Positions 26,506 through 35,715 of a DNA stretch of 64,000 bases are shown in pieces. Positions within the stretch are counted from its first letter, which is position 1, and every line of letters starts with the position of its first letter. The notes beneath the pieces were generated by a model. The model saw only the letters and a list, made by a program, of their open reading frames with translations. It did not search any database and was not told the origin of the DNA. A program made the translations under genes and the position numbers. Source of the DNA: Prevotellaceae bacterium (GTDB lineage: Bacteria > Bacteroidota > Bacteroidia > Bacteroidales > Muribaculaceae); contig JAETNS010000007.1 in NCBI GenBank assembly GCA_021772015.1, forward strand, positions 62,001-126,000, in the 5' to 3' direction.

Positions 26506-27663
26506 ATGGACATATCACAAATCTGGCTGACGGCTGCGAGATGCCTGTCACTCCGCATTCCATTTGCAGTCTGTCACTTACCCGGAGAAAAGGATCTCGA
26601 TTTTTTCTGCGGTAGCAGTGAGTTCGACAACCCTACCCGCCAGGCTGATAGAGGAGGAGATAAATCATTTGTGATCGGACGCTGGCTTGCTCCATGGGCC
26701 GATCGTATTTCCATCGGAGATCCCGTACCTGCCGATAAGGCTGATGGGTCGCCTTTGACAGGTGATGGACCTCTCCAAGAGACCTTGACATCCGATCCCT
26801 TCCATCCTGACCGGGAGATCAGCAAGGAGGAATATCTCGATGCAGTCGACAACATTATCCTGGAGTGCCGGAAAAGAGGAGGCAAGACTGTCTATTCACG
26901 AGTAATCTCCGGCCGAAACCCATTAATAGACATCCCGGAGGCAGCCAGTGAATTGTTCGCCTCCTTTCCAGACTCCTTCGGCTTCCTTTATTACACTCCG
27001 ATGACCGGATGTTGGCTGGGGGCCTCCCCGGAAACATTGCTTGATTTCGACGGAGAGACGCGGCGCGTTTCCACCATGGCCTTTGCCGGTACACGCTCCG
27101 CCTCGGAAGGGGATTCTCCGTGGGATGTCAAAAACCTGCATGAGAATGCGTTTGTAGCCGATTATATACGAGACAAATTCCGTAGCCTTGGCATTGAGCC
27201 TGAAATAAGCGAGCCGTATACGGTAAAATATGGCGCGATCCAGCATCTGCGCCGTGATATTACCGCAATACTGCCTGATGGCATTGATTTCCCGGATTTG
27301 CTTGACAGGCTGAATCCAACCCCGGCGTTATGCGGAACCCCTCTGGAAAAGGCCATTGCCGACATCCGGAAGTATGAACTCCATGAGCGTGGATGTTACG
27401 GAGGTTTTGTCGGAATACTCAACAACCACACCCACGTCACTGACAGCCAAACGAACAGATCAAGTTGCGAATGTGGCCATGAGAAGTTTCGCTGCTTTGT
27501 CAACCTTCGCAGTGCCCGCATCTCTCTCGGTCCTGAAGGCCGTTTTGAGATCATCGCCGGCGGAGGCATTCTCGCCGGCTCCGATCCCGTCTCCGAATGG
27601 GCAGAAACCGAAGCCAAATCCTCACGCCTCCGATCTATTCTCTCCGGATCGCGCCTACGTTGA
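26506..27663 (+). CDS. menF: Isochorismate synthase (chorismate-binding enzyme)
   Basis: A 385-residue chorismate-utilising enzyme, most likely MenF, converting chorismate to isochorismate for menaquinone. Typical C-terminal motifs are present: FLYYTPMTGCWLGASPETLL, FAGTR, NLHENAFVADYIRDKF, LNPTPALCGTP, ERGCYGGFVG and GGGILAGSDPVSEWAETEAK. It lies 9 bp after rimO, while menD-menB-menC-menE are 22 kb away; in many Bacteroidales menF heads that operon. An anthranilate or aminodeoxychorismate synthase is less likely because no amidotransferase partner is near. Confidence 0.88.
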   Translation: MDISQIWLTAARCLSLRIPFAVCHLPGEKDLDFFCGSSEFDNPTRQADRGGDKSFVIGRWLAPWADRISIGDPVPADKADGSPLTGDGPLQETLTSDPFHPDREISKEEYLDAVDNIILECRKRGGKTVYSRVISGRNPLIDIPEAASELFASFPDSFGFLYYTPMTGCWLGASPETLLDFDGETRRVSTMAFAGTRSASEGDSPWDVKNLHENAFVADYIRDKFRSLGIEPEISEPYTVKYGAIQHLRRDITAILPDGIDFPDLLDRLNPTPALCGTPLEKAIADIRKYELHERGCYGGFVGILNNHTHVTDSQTNRSSCECGHEKFRCFVNLRSARISLGPEGRFEIIAGGGILAGSDPVSEWAETEAKSSRLRSILSGSRLR

Positions 27664-27713
27664 TTTTAAAGAATTTTATCGGGACAGGTGAAGCAGATTC
27701 GCGGGATATGTTG

Positions 27714-27721
27714 TAACTTTG
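27714..27721 (+). promoter_or_regulatory. -7 box (TAACTTTG) before nrnA
   Basis: An exact TAnnTTTG match; the ATG at 27728 is only 6 nt downstream, implying a leaderless or nearly leaderless mRNA. No clear -33 element. Confidence 0.5.
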
Positions 27722-27727
27722 CAGATT

Positions 27728-28756
27728 ATGATGGAGAATCTTATTGAACGTGAAAAGATAGAACAGCTGCGCGGACTGCTCAACCGGACCCGACGGGCAG
27801 TGATCACCTGTCATTTGTCTCCTGACGGCGACGCGATGGGATCCTCCCTGGGATTATGCCGGGTGCTTCGTAACGCAGGCAAAGAGGTGAAGGTCATTAC
27901 CCCCGACAGCCCCCCGAAGTATCTCATGTTCCTTCCGGGAGCGGAACACATAGTCGTTTATTCACGCTTCGAGGCTTTCGCAAACAAGATACTTGCCGAG
28001 ACAGATCTGATCTTCTGTCTGGATTACAATGACGCGAAGAGAGTCGATCTTGTCGCGCCGGGGTTACTCTCCTCCCCCGCCCCGAAGGTGATGATCGACC
28101 ATCATCTCTACCCCGATTCTTTTCCCGATCTTACCATCTCCCATCCCGAAGTGTCATCGACCTCAGCGTTGGTATACAAAGTTGTGTCAGCTGTCGGAAT
28201 GCAACGGTTCATCGACCATGACGCTGCCATGGCGATATATACAGGGATGATGACCGACACGGGAAACTTTTCCTACAACTCCAATGACCCGGATCTATAC
28301 CGTATAATAGCCCGGTTGCTTGACAAAGGAATTGACAAAGACTGGATTTACAAGAGAGTATATTTCAACAATTCTCTTAACAGGCTAAAGCTCAATGGAT
28401 ACGCATTGTGTGAAAAGATGGAGCATTTTCCGGGGCACAGAGCCGCGCTCATAACGTTGACCCGCGACGAGCTTAATGATTACCATTATATGAAAGGGGA
28501 CACGGAAGATCTGGTCAACCGCCCTCTCACCTGTCCCGATATTACTTATTCCATATTCCTGCGGGAGGAGTCTGACTACATCAAAGTCTCGGCAAGGAGC
28601 AAAGGGGACTTCCCTGTAAACAAGATGTGTGCGGACTTCTTCAACGGCGGAGGTCATCTCAACGCGGCCGGCGGAGAATTCCACGGGACTCTCCAGGAAG
28701 CTATAGACAAGTTACTGGAGGCTATGCCCCTGTTTGACCGTTATCTACCCTGCTGA
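27728..28756 (+). CDS. nrnA: DHH/DHHA1 phosphoesterase (NrnA-like nanoRNase / pAp phosphatase)
   Basis: A 342-residue bifunctional oligoribonuclease and 3'-phosphoadenosine 5'-phosphate phosphatase of the DHH family; c-di-AMP or short RNA ends are other known substrates of the group. Motifs: SPDGDAMGSS (motif I), FCLDYND (II), MIDHH (III), TDTGNFSYN (IV) and the DHHA1 substrate loop GGGHLNAAGG. I begin at 27728 (MMENLIER); 27731 is equally possible. It is separated from menF by a promoter box. Confidence 0.92.
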   Translation: MMENLIEREKIEQLRGLLNRTRRAVITCHLSPDGDAMGSSLGLCRVLRNAGKEVKVITPDSPPKYLMFLPGAEHIVVYSRFEAFANKILAETDLIFCLDYNDAKRVDLVAPGLLSSPAPKVMIDHHLYPDSFPDLTISHPEVSSTSALVYKVVSAVGMQRFIDHDAAMAIYTGMMTDTGNFSYNSNDPDLYRIIARLLDKGIDKDWIYKRVYFNNSLNRLKLNGYALCEKMEHFPGHRAALITLTRDELNDYHYMKGDTEDLVNRPLTCPDITYSIFLREESDYIKVSARSKGDFPVNKMCADFFNGGGHLNAAGGEFHGTLQEAIDKLLEAMPLFDRYLPC

Positions 28757-28806
28757 CTGACATCGCGCAACAAAAACACCCCCGAATCAAATCTACCAAC
28801 ACCATA

Positions 28807-29382
28807 ATGAATTTCAGAAAAATACTGCCTCTTACCCTTGGCGCTATCCTCCTCTTGGCGATCTCCTCCTGCAAAGACTCGAAAAGCTACGCGGAGCTGC
28901 TCAACGAAGAGACAAAATCAATCAATGTCTTCCTCTCTGACCAGAATGTCATACTCGACATCCCTGCCGACTCGGTGTTTGAATATGGCCCTGACGCGCC
29001 GTTCTACCGCATAGACCCCGATGGGAATGTGTTCATGCAAGTGATTGAGCCGGGAGAGGCGGAGAAAGTAAAGAATGACGCGTTGGTCTTTTTCCGTTTC
29101 ACCAGATACAACCTCGGCGAATACGCCATGACAGGGGAACTCGGCGCGGGATCCGGAAACTCGGAGAATGTCGGACTCGGATCCGCCTCGTTCCGTTTCA
29201 ATAACTTCACACTCTCGACCTCCTCGCAGTGGGGGTCAGGACTCCAGATGCCTCTTAATTTCCTGGGCTACAATTCCAGGGTGAGACTCGTCATAAAATC
29301 CCAGTTCGGCCTGACAAGCGAGATATCACAGGTAATCCCTTATCTATACGATATCCGTTATCTGCCCGCAGTCAGCGAATAA
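28807..29382 (+). CDS. DUF4827 lipoprotein (FKBP-like)
   Basis: A 191-residue lipoprotein with signal peptide and lipobox (LLLAISSC, acylated Cys ~22). The sequence pattern (SYAELLNEETKSINVFLSDQ, FRFTRYNL, LNFLGYNSRVRLVIKSQFG) matches DUF4827, a Bacteroidales-only family that resembles an FKBP-type fold with a swollen barrel. It sits 50 bp after nrnA and 39 bp before glmM, an order seen in other Bacteroidales as far as I recall. Whether it has prolyl-isomerase activity is unknown. Confidence 0.85.
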   Translation: MNFRKILPLTLGAILLLAISSCKDSKSYAELLNEETKSINVFLSDQNVILDIPADSVFEYGPDAPFYRIDPDGNVFMQVIEPGEAEKVKNDALVFFRFTRYNLGEYAMTGELGAGSGNSENVGLGSASFRFNNFTLSTSSQWGSGLQMPLNFLGYNSRVRLVIKSQFGLTSEISQVIPYLYDIRYLPAVSE

Positions 29383-29421
29383 TCCAATCTGAACATTCAC
29401 AAAAACAACAATATCCCTTAC

Positions 29422-30810
29422 ATGTCACTCATAAAATCAATTTCCGGCATCCGCGGGACGATAGGTGGAAAGACCGGAGAGGGGTTAAGCCCCATCGATG
29501 TGGTAAAATTCACAGCTGCTTACGCTACACTGATACGCAAGACAACAACAAGAGAATCCAACACAATCGTGGTGGGGCGTGACGCGCGTCTTTCAGGAAA
29601 GATGGTCGACTCGCTTGTAGTCGCCACCTTGTGCGCGATGGGTTTCGACGTGGTCAATATCGGACTTGCAAGCACTCCGACGACAGAGGTCGCCGTAGTC
29701 GGGGAAAAGGCCTGCGGCGGGATAATACTGACCGCATCCCACAATCCCGTACAATGGAATGCCTTGAAACTTCTTAATGAAAAGGGGGAATTCCTCAATG
29801 ACGCGGAAGGTAAGGAGGTGTTGCGCATCGCCGATGCAGAGGAATTCGAATTTGTCGATGTCATGAGCCTCGGCCACGAATATGTAAACGACACATGGAA
29901 CCGCCGCCATATCCAGCAGGTGCTTGACCTTAAGCTTGTCGACGTTGACGCAATACGCCGGGCCAACTTCACCGTTGCTGTCGATGCGGTCAACTCTGTC
30001 GGAGGAGTAATAATACCCCAGCTTCTGCGGGCTCTCGGAGTGAAAAACATAATCGAACTCAACTGTGAGCCCAACGGGAAATTCGCCCATACGCCCGAAC
30101 CGATACCCGAAAACCTCACACAGATAGCCTCTTTGATGAAAGAGGGACGCGCGGATGTCGGATTCGTGGTGGATCCCGATGTCGACCGTCTGGCAATCGT
30201 GATGGAGAATGGAGAAATGTTTGTCGAGGAGTACACTCTTGTCGCAGTGGCCGACTACGTGTTGCGCCATACGCCGGGAGCCACTGTCTCCAACCTAAGC
30301 TCCTCCCGCGCCTTGCGCGATGTCACCGAAGCTGCCGGATGCACTTACGCTCCCGCCGCTGTCGGGGAAGTGAATGTGGTGACAAAAATGAAAGAGACAG
30401 GCGCGATAATCGGCGGCGAAGGCAACGGCGGAGTCATATATCCCGAAGCACATTACGGCCGCGACGCGCTTGTAGGTGTGGCCCTTTTCCTGACCCTTAT
30501 GGCCAAAAGCGGCAAAAAGGTCACCGAACTTAAAGCCGGATATCCCGCTTACGCCATAGCCAAGAACAAGATCCAGCTTACCCCGGAGATTAATGTCGAC
30601 GCTATTCTCGAAGCGGTCAAAGACCGTTACAAATCTGAAAAGATCACGGATATCGACGGCGTGAAGATCGATTTCCCACAGTCATGGGTACACCTGCGTA
30701 AATCCAACACTGAGCCGATAATCCGCATCTATGCCGAAGCTCATACCATGGAGGAGGCAGATGCGCTGGCCAATGACATCAAAGAGGTTATCGCATCAAT
30801 ATGCGGATGA
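29422..30810 (+). CDS. glmM: Phosphoglucosamine mutase
   Basis: A 462-residue alpha-D-phosphohexomutase converting glucosamine-6-phosphate to glucosamine-1-phosphate for UDP-GlcNAc. The phospho-serine loop is ILTASHNP (S106), the metal loop DPDVDRLAI, the sugar loop GGEGNGGVIYP and the phosphate loop RKSNTEPIIRIYAE. The short GIRGTIGG N-terminus and length fit the Bacteroidetes GlmM group; a phosphomannomutase function cannot be fully ruled out. Confidence 0.93.
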   Translation: MSLIKSISGIRGTIGGKTGEGLSPIDVVKFTAAYATLIRKTTTRESNTIVVGRDARLSGKMVDSLVVATLCAMGFDVVNIGLASTPTTEVAVVGEKACGGIILTASHNPVQWNALKLLNEKGEFLNDAEGKEVLRIADAEEFEFVDVMSLGHEYVNDTWNRRHIQQVLDLKLVDVDAIRRANFTVAVDAVNSVGGVIIPQLLRALGVKNIIELNCEPNGKFAHTPEPIPENLTQIASLMKEGRADVGFVVDPDVDRLAIVMENGEMFVEEYTLVAVADYVLRHTPGATVSNLSSSRALRDVTEAAGCTYAPAAVGEVNVVTKMKETGAIIGGEGNGGVIYPEAHYGRDALVGVALFLTLMAKSGKKVTELKAGYPAYAIAKNKIQLTPEINVDAILEAVKDRYKSEKITDIDGVKIDFPQSWVHLRKSNTEPIIRIYAEAHTMEEADALANDIKEVIASICG

Positions 30811-30849
30811 ACGCCGACTGGAATAAACCGGAATAAAACAGTATAAGCA

Positions 30850-31794
30850 ATGACCGGACTTCTCCACAGACTGCTGACATCATTGATGTTCCTGACCACA
30901 TTCATGGCATACGCTCAGCAATGGGCTTTGCCGAAAGTATCTGTCGCAATCCTGCGGGCAGAACCGCGTCACGGAGCCGAACAGGTATCACAGGTTGTCA
31001 TGGGTACACCGTTGAAAGTCCTCGAGGGGAAGGGTGACTGGTGGAAAATCGAAACCCCGGAAGGCTATCACGGGTATGTCCGCAGCAATACTCTGACTAA
31101 GCTTGACGATGCAGACATCGCGGCTTGGCGTAAGGCTCCACGTGTCGTGATCTTCTCCGACAAGACAGTCTACGCAACCACAGAGCGGTCACTTGAACCT
31201 GACGCAGGCAGGCTTACCGATCTTGTCAACGGTTCGATCGTAGAAGTCATCCCTGACGGCGAGACCGGATCTTTGTCAAAAATAACACTTCCCGACGGGA
31301 GAGAAGGCTATATAGCTTCCTCCTATACCATGCCATTAGAGGAGTGGGCCTCCCAGGAATGGCTGCCGGGAAAAATGCCGGCATATGCCGCCAGACTTAT
31401 CGGAGCGCCTTATGTCTGGGGAGGCACCTCCACCAAAGGGATGGACTGCTCTGGTCTTACCCAGATTTGCGCCTATCGGAACGGTGTATTGCTGCCGAGA
31501 GACGCGTCACAACAGGTCAAGACTGGAGTTGCTGTAAACAAAGACAACCCAGAGCTGTTTCAAGCAGGAGACCTGCTGTTTTTCGGCAATGTCAAGACCG
31601 GCAAAGTGACCCATGTGGCCATATCGTTGGGAGGGCCGGCTTATATCCACAGTTCGGCTCTTGTAAGGGTCAGTTCACTTGACCCTTCCGCTCCCGATTA
31701 TGAGAATCCCGGTCTGATCGCCGTCAGGCGGATTGATGACGCTACAGCATCACGCCTGTCCCTGCGCCGACATCCCTGGTATTTCTCAAATTAA
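30850..31794 (+). CDS. Exported NlpC/P60 (C40) peptidase with bacterial SH3 domains
   Basis: A 314-residue periplasmic cell-wall hydrolase. The signal peptide ends near AYAQQ (~22); one SH3b domain (~28-85) and a second (~98-160) precede the C40 peptidase domain with catalytic C200 in TKGMDCSGL and the His in THVAISLGG. Enzymes of this layout cut the gamma-D-Glu to diamino-acid bond in muropeptides (YkfC/dipeptidyl-peptidase VI type). It follows glmM by 39 bp, and a terminator comes next. Confidence 0.93.
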   Translation: MTGLLHRLLTSLMFLTTFMAYAQQWALPKVSVAILRAEPRHGAEQVSQVVMGTPLKVLEGKGDWWKIETPEGYHGYVRSNTLTKLDDADIAAWRKAPRVVIFSDKTVYATTERSLEPDAGRLTDLVNGSIVEVIPDGETGSLSKITLPDGREGYIASSYTMPLEEWASQEWLPGKMPAYAARLIGAPYVWGGTSTKGMDCSGLTQICAYRNGVLLPRDASQQVKTGVAVNKDNPELFQAGDLLFFGNVKTGKVTHVAISLGGPAYIHSSALVRVSSLDPSAPDYENPGLIAVRRIDDATASRLSLRRHPWYFSN

Positions 31795-31832
31795 ACCCGT
31801 CTGCAAGACCCGCTATCCCATACGATAGAACA

Positions 31833-31884
31833 AAAGGCCATAAACTGACGTTGATTAATCAAAACGTTTCAGCTTATGGCCTTT
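31833..31884 (+). terminator. Intrinsic terminator after the C40 peptidase gene
   Basis: AAAGGCCATAA.. (31833 onward) pairs with ..TTATGGCCTTT (ending 31884), with an inner part continuing to ~20 bp with one extra base. It runs through the first codons of an apparent longer frame of the next gene, which supports starting that gene at 31948. Confidence 0.75.
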
Positions 31885-31947
31885 ATCATGTCATCATATA
31901 TTCAGTCGATAGATTCATTTAATCGGCTTTTGAGTCGAGTTAAATCC

Positions 31948-32376
31948 ATGACCACCATTCTAATATTGATGTTGGCAGCCTCGTCATGCGGCAACAATGA
32001 CTACAACGATCTCCCTCGCGAGATCCAGCAGTTTATAAACCAGTATTTTCCGGGCCAAGGCGTATCGAGCTTCGATGAATCGGCAGGCACATACACTGTC
32101 AATCTCGACAACTCAGCATCTCTTGTATTCAACCCGTCAATGATATGGACCGCTGTCGACGGCAACGGAAGCCCGGTCCCACAGCAATTCCTGTTTGACC
32201 AGTTTCCCTCTGTCCTCTATGATTATATCGTGACGACCGGCAATCTCGGAGAAGTATATGCCGTTACACGTAATGCCGGAATCTACACAGTAACGTTACA
32301 CAACTACATCATCGATTATAATGTCGCCACAGAGGAAATCCGCCAGATCGTCATCGGGTCGGGTGACAACGGCTGA
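31948..32376 (+). CDS. PepSY-like lipoprotein
   Basis: A 142-residue lipoprotein: from the ATG at 31948 the product has a signal peptide with lipobox LAASSC. After the Cys comes the DLPREIQQFINQYFPGQGVSSFD pattern, typical of the Bacteroidetes PepSY-like (DUF2874) family: helix, then repeated beta hairpins. Such proteins are periplasmic with unknown role. The frame is open to 31876, but that part lies inside the preceding terminator. The 3' end overlaps a convergent gene by 26 bp. Confidence 0.75.
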   Translation: MTTILILMLAASSCGNNDYNDLPREIQQFINQYFPGQGVSSFDESAGTYTVNLDNSASLVFNPSMIWTAVDGNGSPVPQQFLFDQFPSVLYDYIVTTGNLGEVYAVTRNAGIYTVTLHNYIIDYNVATEEIRQIVIGSGDNG

Positions 32377-33361
32377 ATCTGACAACGGCCCTCTCATGGG
32401 GGAAATGAAGCACCATAAGAGTCCCATCCAGTTCACATGAAAGTTCTTCCATGTCATCATACCTGTTGGAATCCAGCCAGAACAGATCATAATGGTTTTG
32501 GAAAATCGTAGGAGACAGTCTTCCTTTTCTCATCCCCGCTCTCCACTCCTGACTGTTCTCTTTTGCGCCGTCAAGATATATGATGTCATATCCACCCTTA
32601 CCATCGCTTATAACCGCGAGACTATAGTGGCCTCCCAGACGCGACCGCGCCGTATCTATGTCGCTGTCAAGATATTCATATATTCCTTCGCGGAAATCAG
32701 ATGACGACCGCAGGTAAACATCAAAATCCTGCCTGTTCCAATCTGTGTGATAATCAGCAATCCTCGTATCAGCTTTCACATTGACCGAAACGATTTCCAT
32801 CGGCGAGAATGCCGTGATTCCGATTTCAGACACATCAACCCCTCGCATGCCGACTGAACCGAGCAACGACAGGCGTTCATCTCCATACCATATCTCCGCA
32901 ATACCGTCATCAGTGAAATTGACCACAATTGAAACTTCGCCGTCATCAATCTCTCCGGTCAAGACTGCTCCATTTCCCGACAGCCGGTTCTCCGAACCAC
33001 AGTCAGGCCGCCCCATTATCCGGGAGACCGCCATGACCCGCATGCGCGGGGGCATCAACTCCGCATCAATTAAAGACGGAAGGTTTTTGGCTGTGATATT
33101 CGCGACAGTGTCGTTCCCGGAATCTGTCATCACAATGCCCCACCCATTTCCTGAATCATACATTTTTTGGGAAACAAGAAATTTCCCGCGCATCTCGAAT
33201 GATGACAATGTACCCTCCGGATCAACCTTGAAATCCCATCTTTCCCCGGCTTGCAATATGAGATTGCCTTCAACCAGCTTTCCCACCGCACCTTCTGTGA
33301 CAAAACCGCAAAGAATCATCAGGGCTGATAAAAGCAATCGGCAAAACATCATTTTACCCAT
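32351..33361 (-). CDS. Hypothetical exported protein, 336 aa
   Basis: No family recognised. The N-terminus is a signal peptide (MFCRLLLSALMILCGFVTEG). The mature part looks all-beta: EGNLILQAGERWDFKVDPEG, later a motif GDERLSLLGSVGMRGVDVSEIGI, and a C-terminal segment YDIIYLDGAKENSQEWRAGM followed by DLFWLDSNRYDD; two further segments read like a concanavalin-type jelly roll, but this is only impression. It is the last gene of a minus-strand cluster; its start overlaps the end of miaA by 13 bp, and its end overlaps the lipoprotein gene. Confidence 0.7.
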   Translation of the reverse strand: MGKMMFCRLLLSALMILCGFVTEGAVGKLVEGNLILQAGERWDFKVDPEGTLSSFEMRGKFLVSQKMYDSGNGWGIVMTDSGNDTVANITAKNLPSLIDAELMPPRMRVMAVSRIMGRPDCGSENRLSGNGAVLTGEIDDGEVSIVVNFTDDGIAEIWYGDERLSLLGSVGMRGVDVSEIGITAFSPMEIVSVNVKADTRIADYHTDWNRQDFDVYLRSSSDFREGIYEYLDSDIDTARSRLGGHYSLAVISDGKGGYDIIYLDGAKENSQEWRAGMRKGRLSPTIFQNHYDLFWLDSNRYDDMEELSCELDGTLMVLHFPHERAVVRFSRCHPTR

Positions 33362-34302
33362 ATCACCCCATGCTCTTTTTCATATATGGCCAACGCACGC
33401 CGGGCAAACTCCTCTCTCGACAAGTCACCGGGAAGCCAATTGACATGCATTCCCCGCCGTTCCGCTCCCCGGAACCAGGTCATCTGACGTTTCGCAAACT
33501 GATGGATCGCGATTTCAAGGAGCCTCCTCATTTCAGTGAAGGATGTCTTGCCAAGAAGATGTTCGGTAAGGAATTTGTATTCCAGGCCATAATATATCAA
33601 ACTCTCGGGAGACACCCCCATATCAAGCAGTCTCCTTACCTCATCAAGCATTCCCTCTGCAAGACGCGCATCGAGCCGGCGGGTGATCCGTTCCCGTCTC
33701 ACCTCGCGGTCTACATCCACCCCTATCACAGTCGCTTTTCGTGGTACGCCTTCCCGCGCTTCCTTGGCCTCGTCGGGATGCTCAAGATAGTACTCCTCTA
33801 TTTCAATGGCACGGATGGCGCGCTGGCAAGTGTCAACATCGGTGGTGTTGTGAAGTCGCTTCATTCCGGACAAGATATCTGTCAGTTCCTCCAGGGATTT
33901 TCCGGCGAGCGACTCTCTCAACAGCGTGTTTTCAGGCACAGTCGGCAATCTCAGCCCTTTGAGAAATGATTCCACATAGAGGCCGCTCCCTCCGCACACG
34001 ACAGGCAGTTTGCCGCGCCGCGAGATATCCGCCACCGCAGCGTCTGCATCGCGGAGATATTGAAACAGATTGTATTTCTCACCTGCATCAGCGACATCTA
34101 TCAGATGATATCGTATATCGCCATATTCCCCGAGATCCTTGCCGGTACCGATGTCCATCCCGCGATAGACCTGGCGGGAATCCCCGCTGATGATTTCTCC
34201 GTCGGCAAGCCCGGCGATAGCTACCGCGAATCCTGTCTTGCCGGTAGCAGTAGGCCCTACAACGGCCAATACAGGCCGTTGCTGATTTCCTGCGTCATTC
34301 AT
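33349..34302 (-). CDS. miaA: tRNA dimethylallyltransferase
   Basis: A 317-residue enzyme that adds a dimethylallyl group to A37 of tRNAs reading UNN codons. The P-loop is GPTATGKT, followed by GEIISGDSRQVYRGMDIGTGK (substrate-binding Asp and Ser), VCGGSGLYVESFLKG and RQMTWFRG. I choose the ATG at 34302; a GTG one codon earlier is possible. It lacks the longer C-terminus of some MiaA proteins. It follows the membrane-protein gene by 6 bp and overlaps the next gene. Confidence 0.95.
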   Translation of the reverse strand: MNDAGNQQRPVLAVVGPTATGKTGFAVAIAGLADGEIISGDSRQVYRGMDIGTGKDLGEYGDIRYHLIDVADAGEKYNLFQYLRDADAAVADISRRGKLPVVCGGSGLYVESFLKGLRLPTVPENTLLRESLAGKSLEELTDILSGMKRLHNTTDVDTCQRAIRAIEIEEYYLEHPDEAKEAREGVPRKATVIGVDVDREVRRERITRRLDARLAEGMLDEVRRLLDMGVSPESLIYYGLEYKFLTEHLLGKTSFTEMRRLLEIAIHQFAKRQMTWFRGAERRGMHVNWLPGDLSREEFARRALAIYEKEHGVIWVK

Positions 34303-34308
34303 CACGGC

Positions 34309-35676
34309 TCAGGTGAAAAAGTTTAGCATCGGGGTATTCTGACGGAACTTGTCTTCCAGTCGTTTCAACAGACGGCGCAACCTGAACATGTAACTGTCTT
34401 CATTCAGTCTTCCGACAGAAAGCCAATGACCGTCATTATAGTCGACCTCCCAATTGCGGATATCTTTCAAGCGGAATGTCGGGCGATAATGCTTGAATTT
34501 ATAAAGACGCTTGCCGTCTCGGTCATATGTCTTCCAGGCCATGGCGATCCGATATATCCGTGCAAACTCGGAATTAAGAATGCTGCCGGTCAGATGCTGG
34601 TTCATCAGCTGACGAAGTTCCCCGAGAGTGAACCATTCTCCCTGGATCTTTGACTCCGCCACCTCCTCGCGGTCATTGAGAAACGCGAAATAATGGAATA
34701 TGTTACGGTATGTCACATTGTCGGGACTGTCATATATCGGACGTATCTCCGCGCCACTGATCCCGGTGGTCTGCCTGAAAAGCTCGGCAGCCCGTGGCGT
34801 ATCGTAACGTTCCTGATATGGCAACGTTACCGAGGCCGGTGTGTCAAAACGTTTTATGACCGCGCCATTGTTGAAAAGCTTGTCTGTCGGACGGATGTCA
34901 AGCAAGATCTTGTCCCCTCCGATTACAAGGAACCTTACAGTCGAGGAACTCGGATTCTCGACCAGATGCCCCTCATCGTTATGGCAATAGAACACCCATA
35001 ATGAGTAGTAACGCCAACCAAGATATATGAGGGATATCATATACAACGTCAATGGCAGCCATATGAAAAAGAAGTAATCCGCCCTGTTGAGGTTGACGTT
35101 GATATAATGAAACATGTAATATGCCCAGTCAATTACAGACATGGCAATAGACAGAATCATCAAGAACCGGGTCTGATAACGCCATTCCCTATGATAAAGC
35201 CTGCCAATGAATCCATTCTTGACCACATTCCCGTAACGGAGATGGCAAAGCTGGCATACCAGCGGCTCACGCTTCTGAAGCAGGAAAAAGGCGGTCACCA
35301 AGGCGGTCACCGGAGCGCTTATCAGAATTCCCAGAAGCGGTCCGCGACGGTTGACAGGCTGGCCGGTCAATTCAAAAGCACCGTCTCCTCCTGTGATGAA
35401 ATACCTGACAAGCACCACACAGGTTATTATCAATATTATGATCGAGACTTCTTTATACAAACGCGAGCAGACCGGCACACGCTGGTTGTTCATCACCGTC
35501 CTTATCGCCTGTAGAGCCAAGAAAAGCACTATACAGACAGGCGCGAGCCAGACTTGCCTGATCAAAGGGGAAACGAATGAAAGCACCGCCAGGAAACCTA
35601 TTGCAATAGTCCAATTGCGCCACAATCCAAAGATTGCGACACTAAGCCCCTCTCTGCGCTGATGTGAATGAAACAT
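34309..35676 (-). CDS. Multi-pass membrane protein with large C-terminal domain
   Basis: A 455-residue protein of unknown family. Five to six hydrophobic helices are seen in the N-terminal ~245 residues (e.g. WTIAIGFLAVLSFVSPLI, VSIIILIITCVVLVRYFI, YFFFIWLPLTLYMISLIYLG), including a CQLC pair after the third helix that could bind a metal. The ~200-residue C-terminal half is soluble and rich in Arg/Tyr (RFLVIGGDKILLDIRP, LGELRQLMNQHLTGSI, RLRRLLKRLEDKF). It lies in a minus-strand cluster between DPP IV and miaA. The function is unknown. Confidence 0.75.
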   Translation of the reverse strand: MFHSHQRREGLSVAIFGLWRNWTIAIGFLAVLSFVSPLIRQVWLAPVCIVLFLALQAIRTVMNNQRVPVCSRLYKEVSIIILIITCVVLVRYFITGGDGAFELTGQPVNRRGPLLGILISAPVTALVTAFFLLQKREPLVCQLCHLRYGNVVKNGFIGRLYHREWRYQTRFLMILSIAMSVIDWAYYMFHYINVNLNRADYFFFIWLPLTLYMISLIYLGWRYYSLWVFYCHNDEGHLVENPSSSTVRFLVIGGDKILLDIRPTDKLFNNGAVIKRFDTPASVTLPYQERYDTPRAAELFRQTTGISGAEIRPIYDSPDNVTYRNIFHYFAFLNDREEVAESKIQGEWFTLGELRQLMNQHLTGSILNSEFARIYRIAMAWKTYDRDGKRLYKFKHYRPTFRLKDIRNWEVDYNDGHWLSVGRLNEDSYMFRLRRLLKRLEDKFRQNTPMLNFFT

Positions 35677-35715
35677 GTTTATAAATAAGTGCTATCTTAA
35701 AAACAAAACTATCGA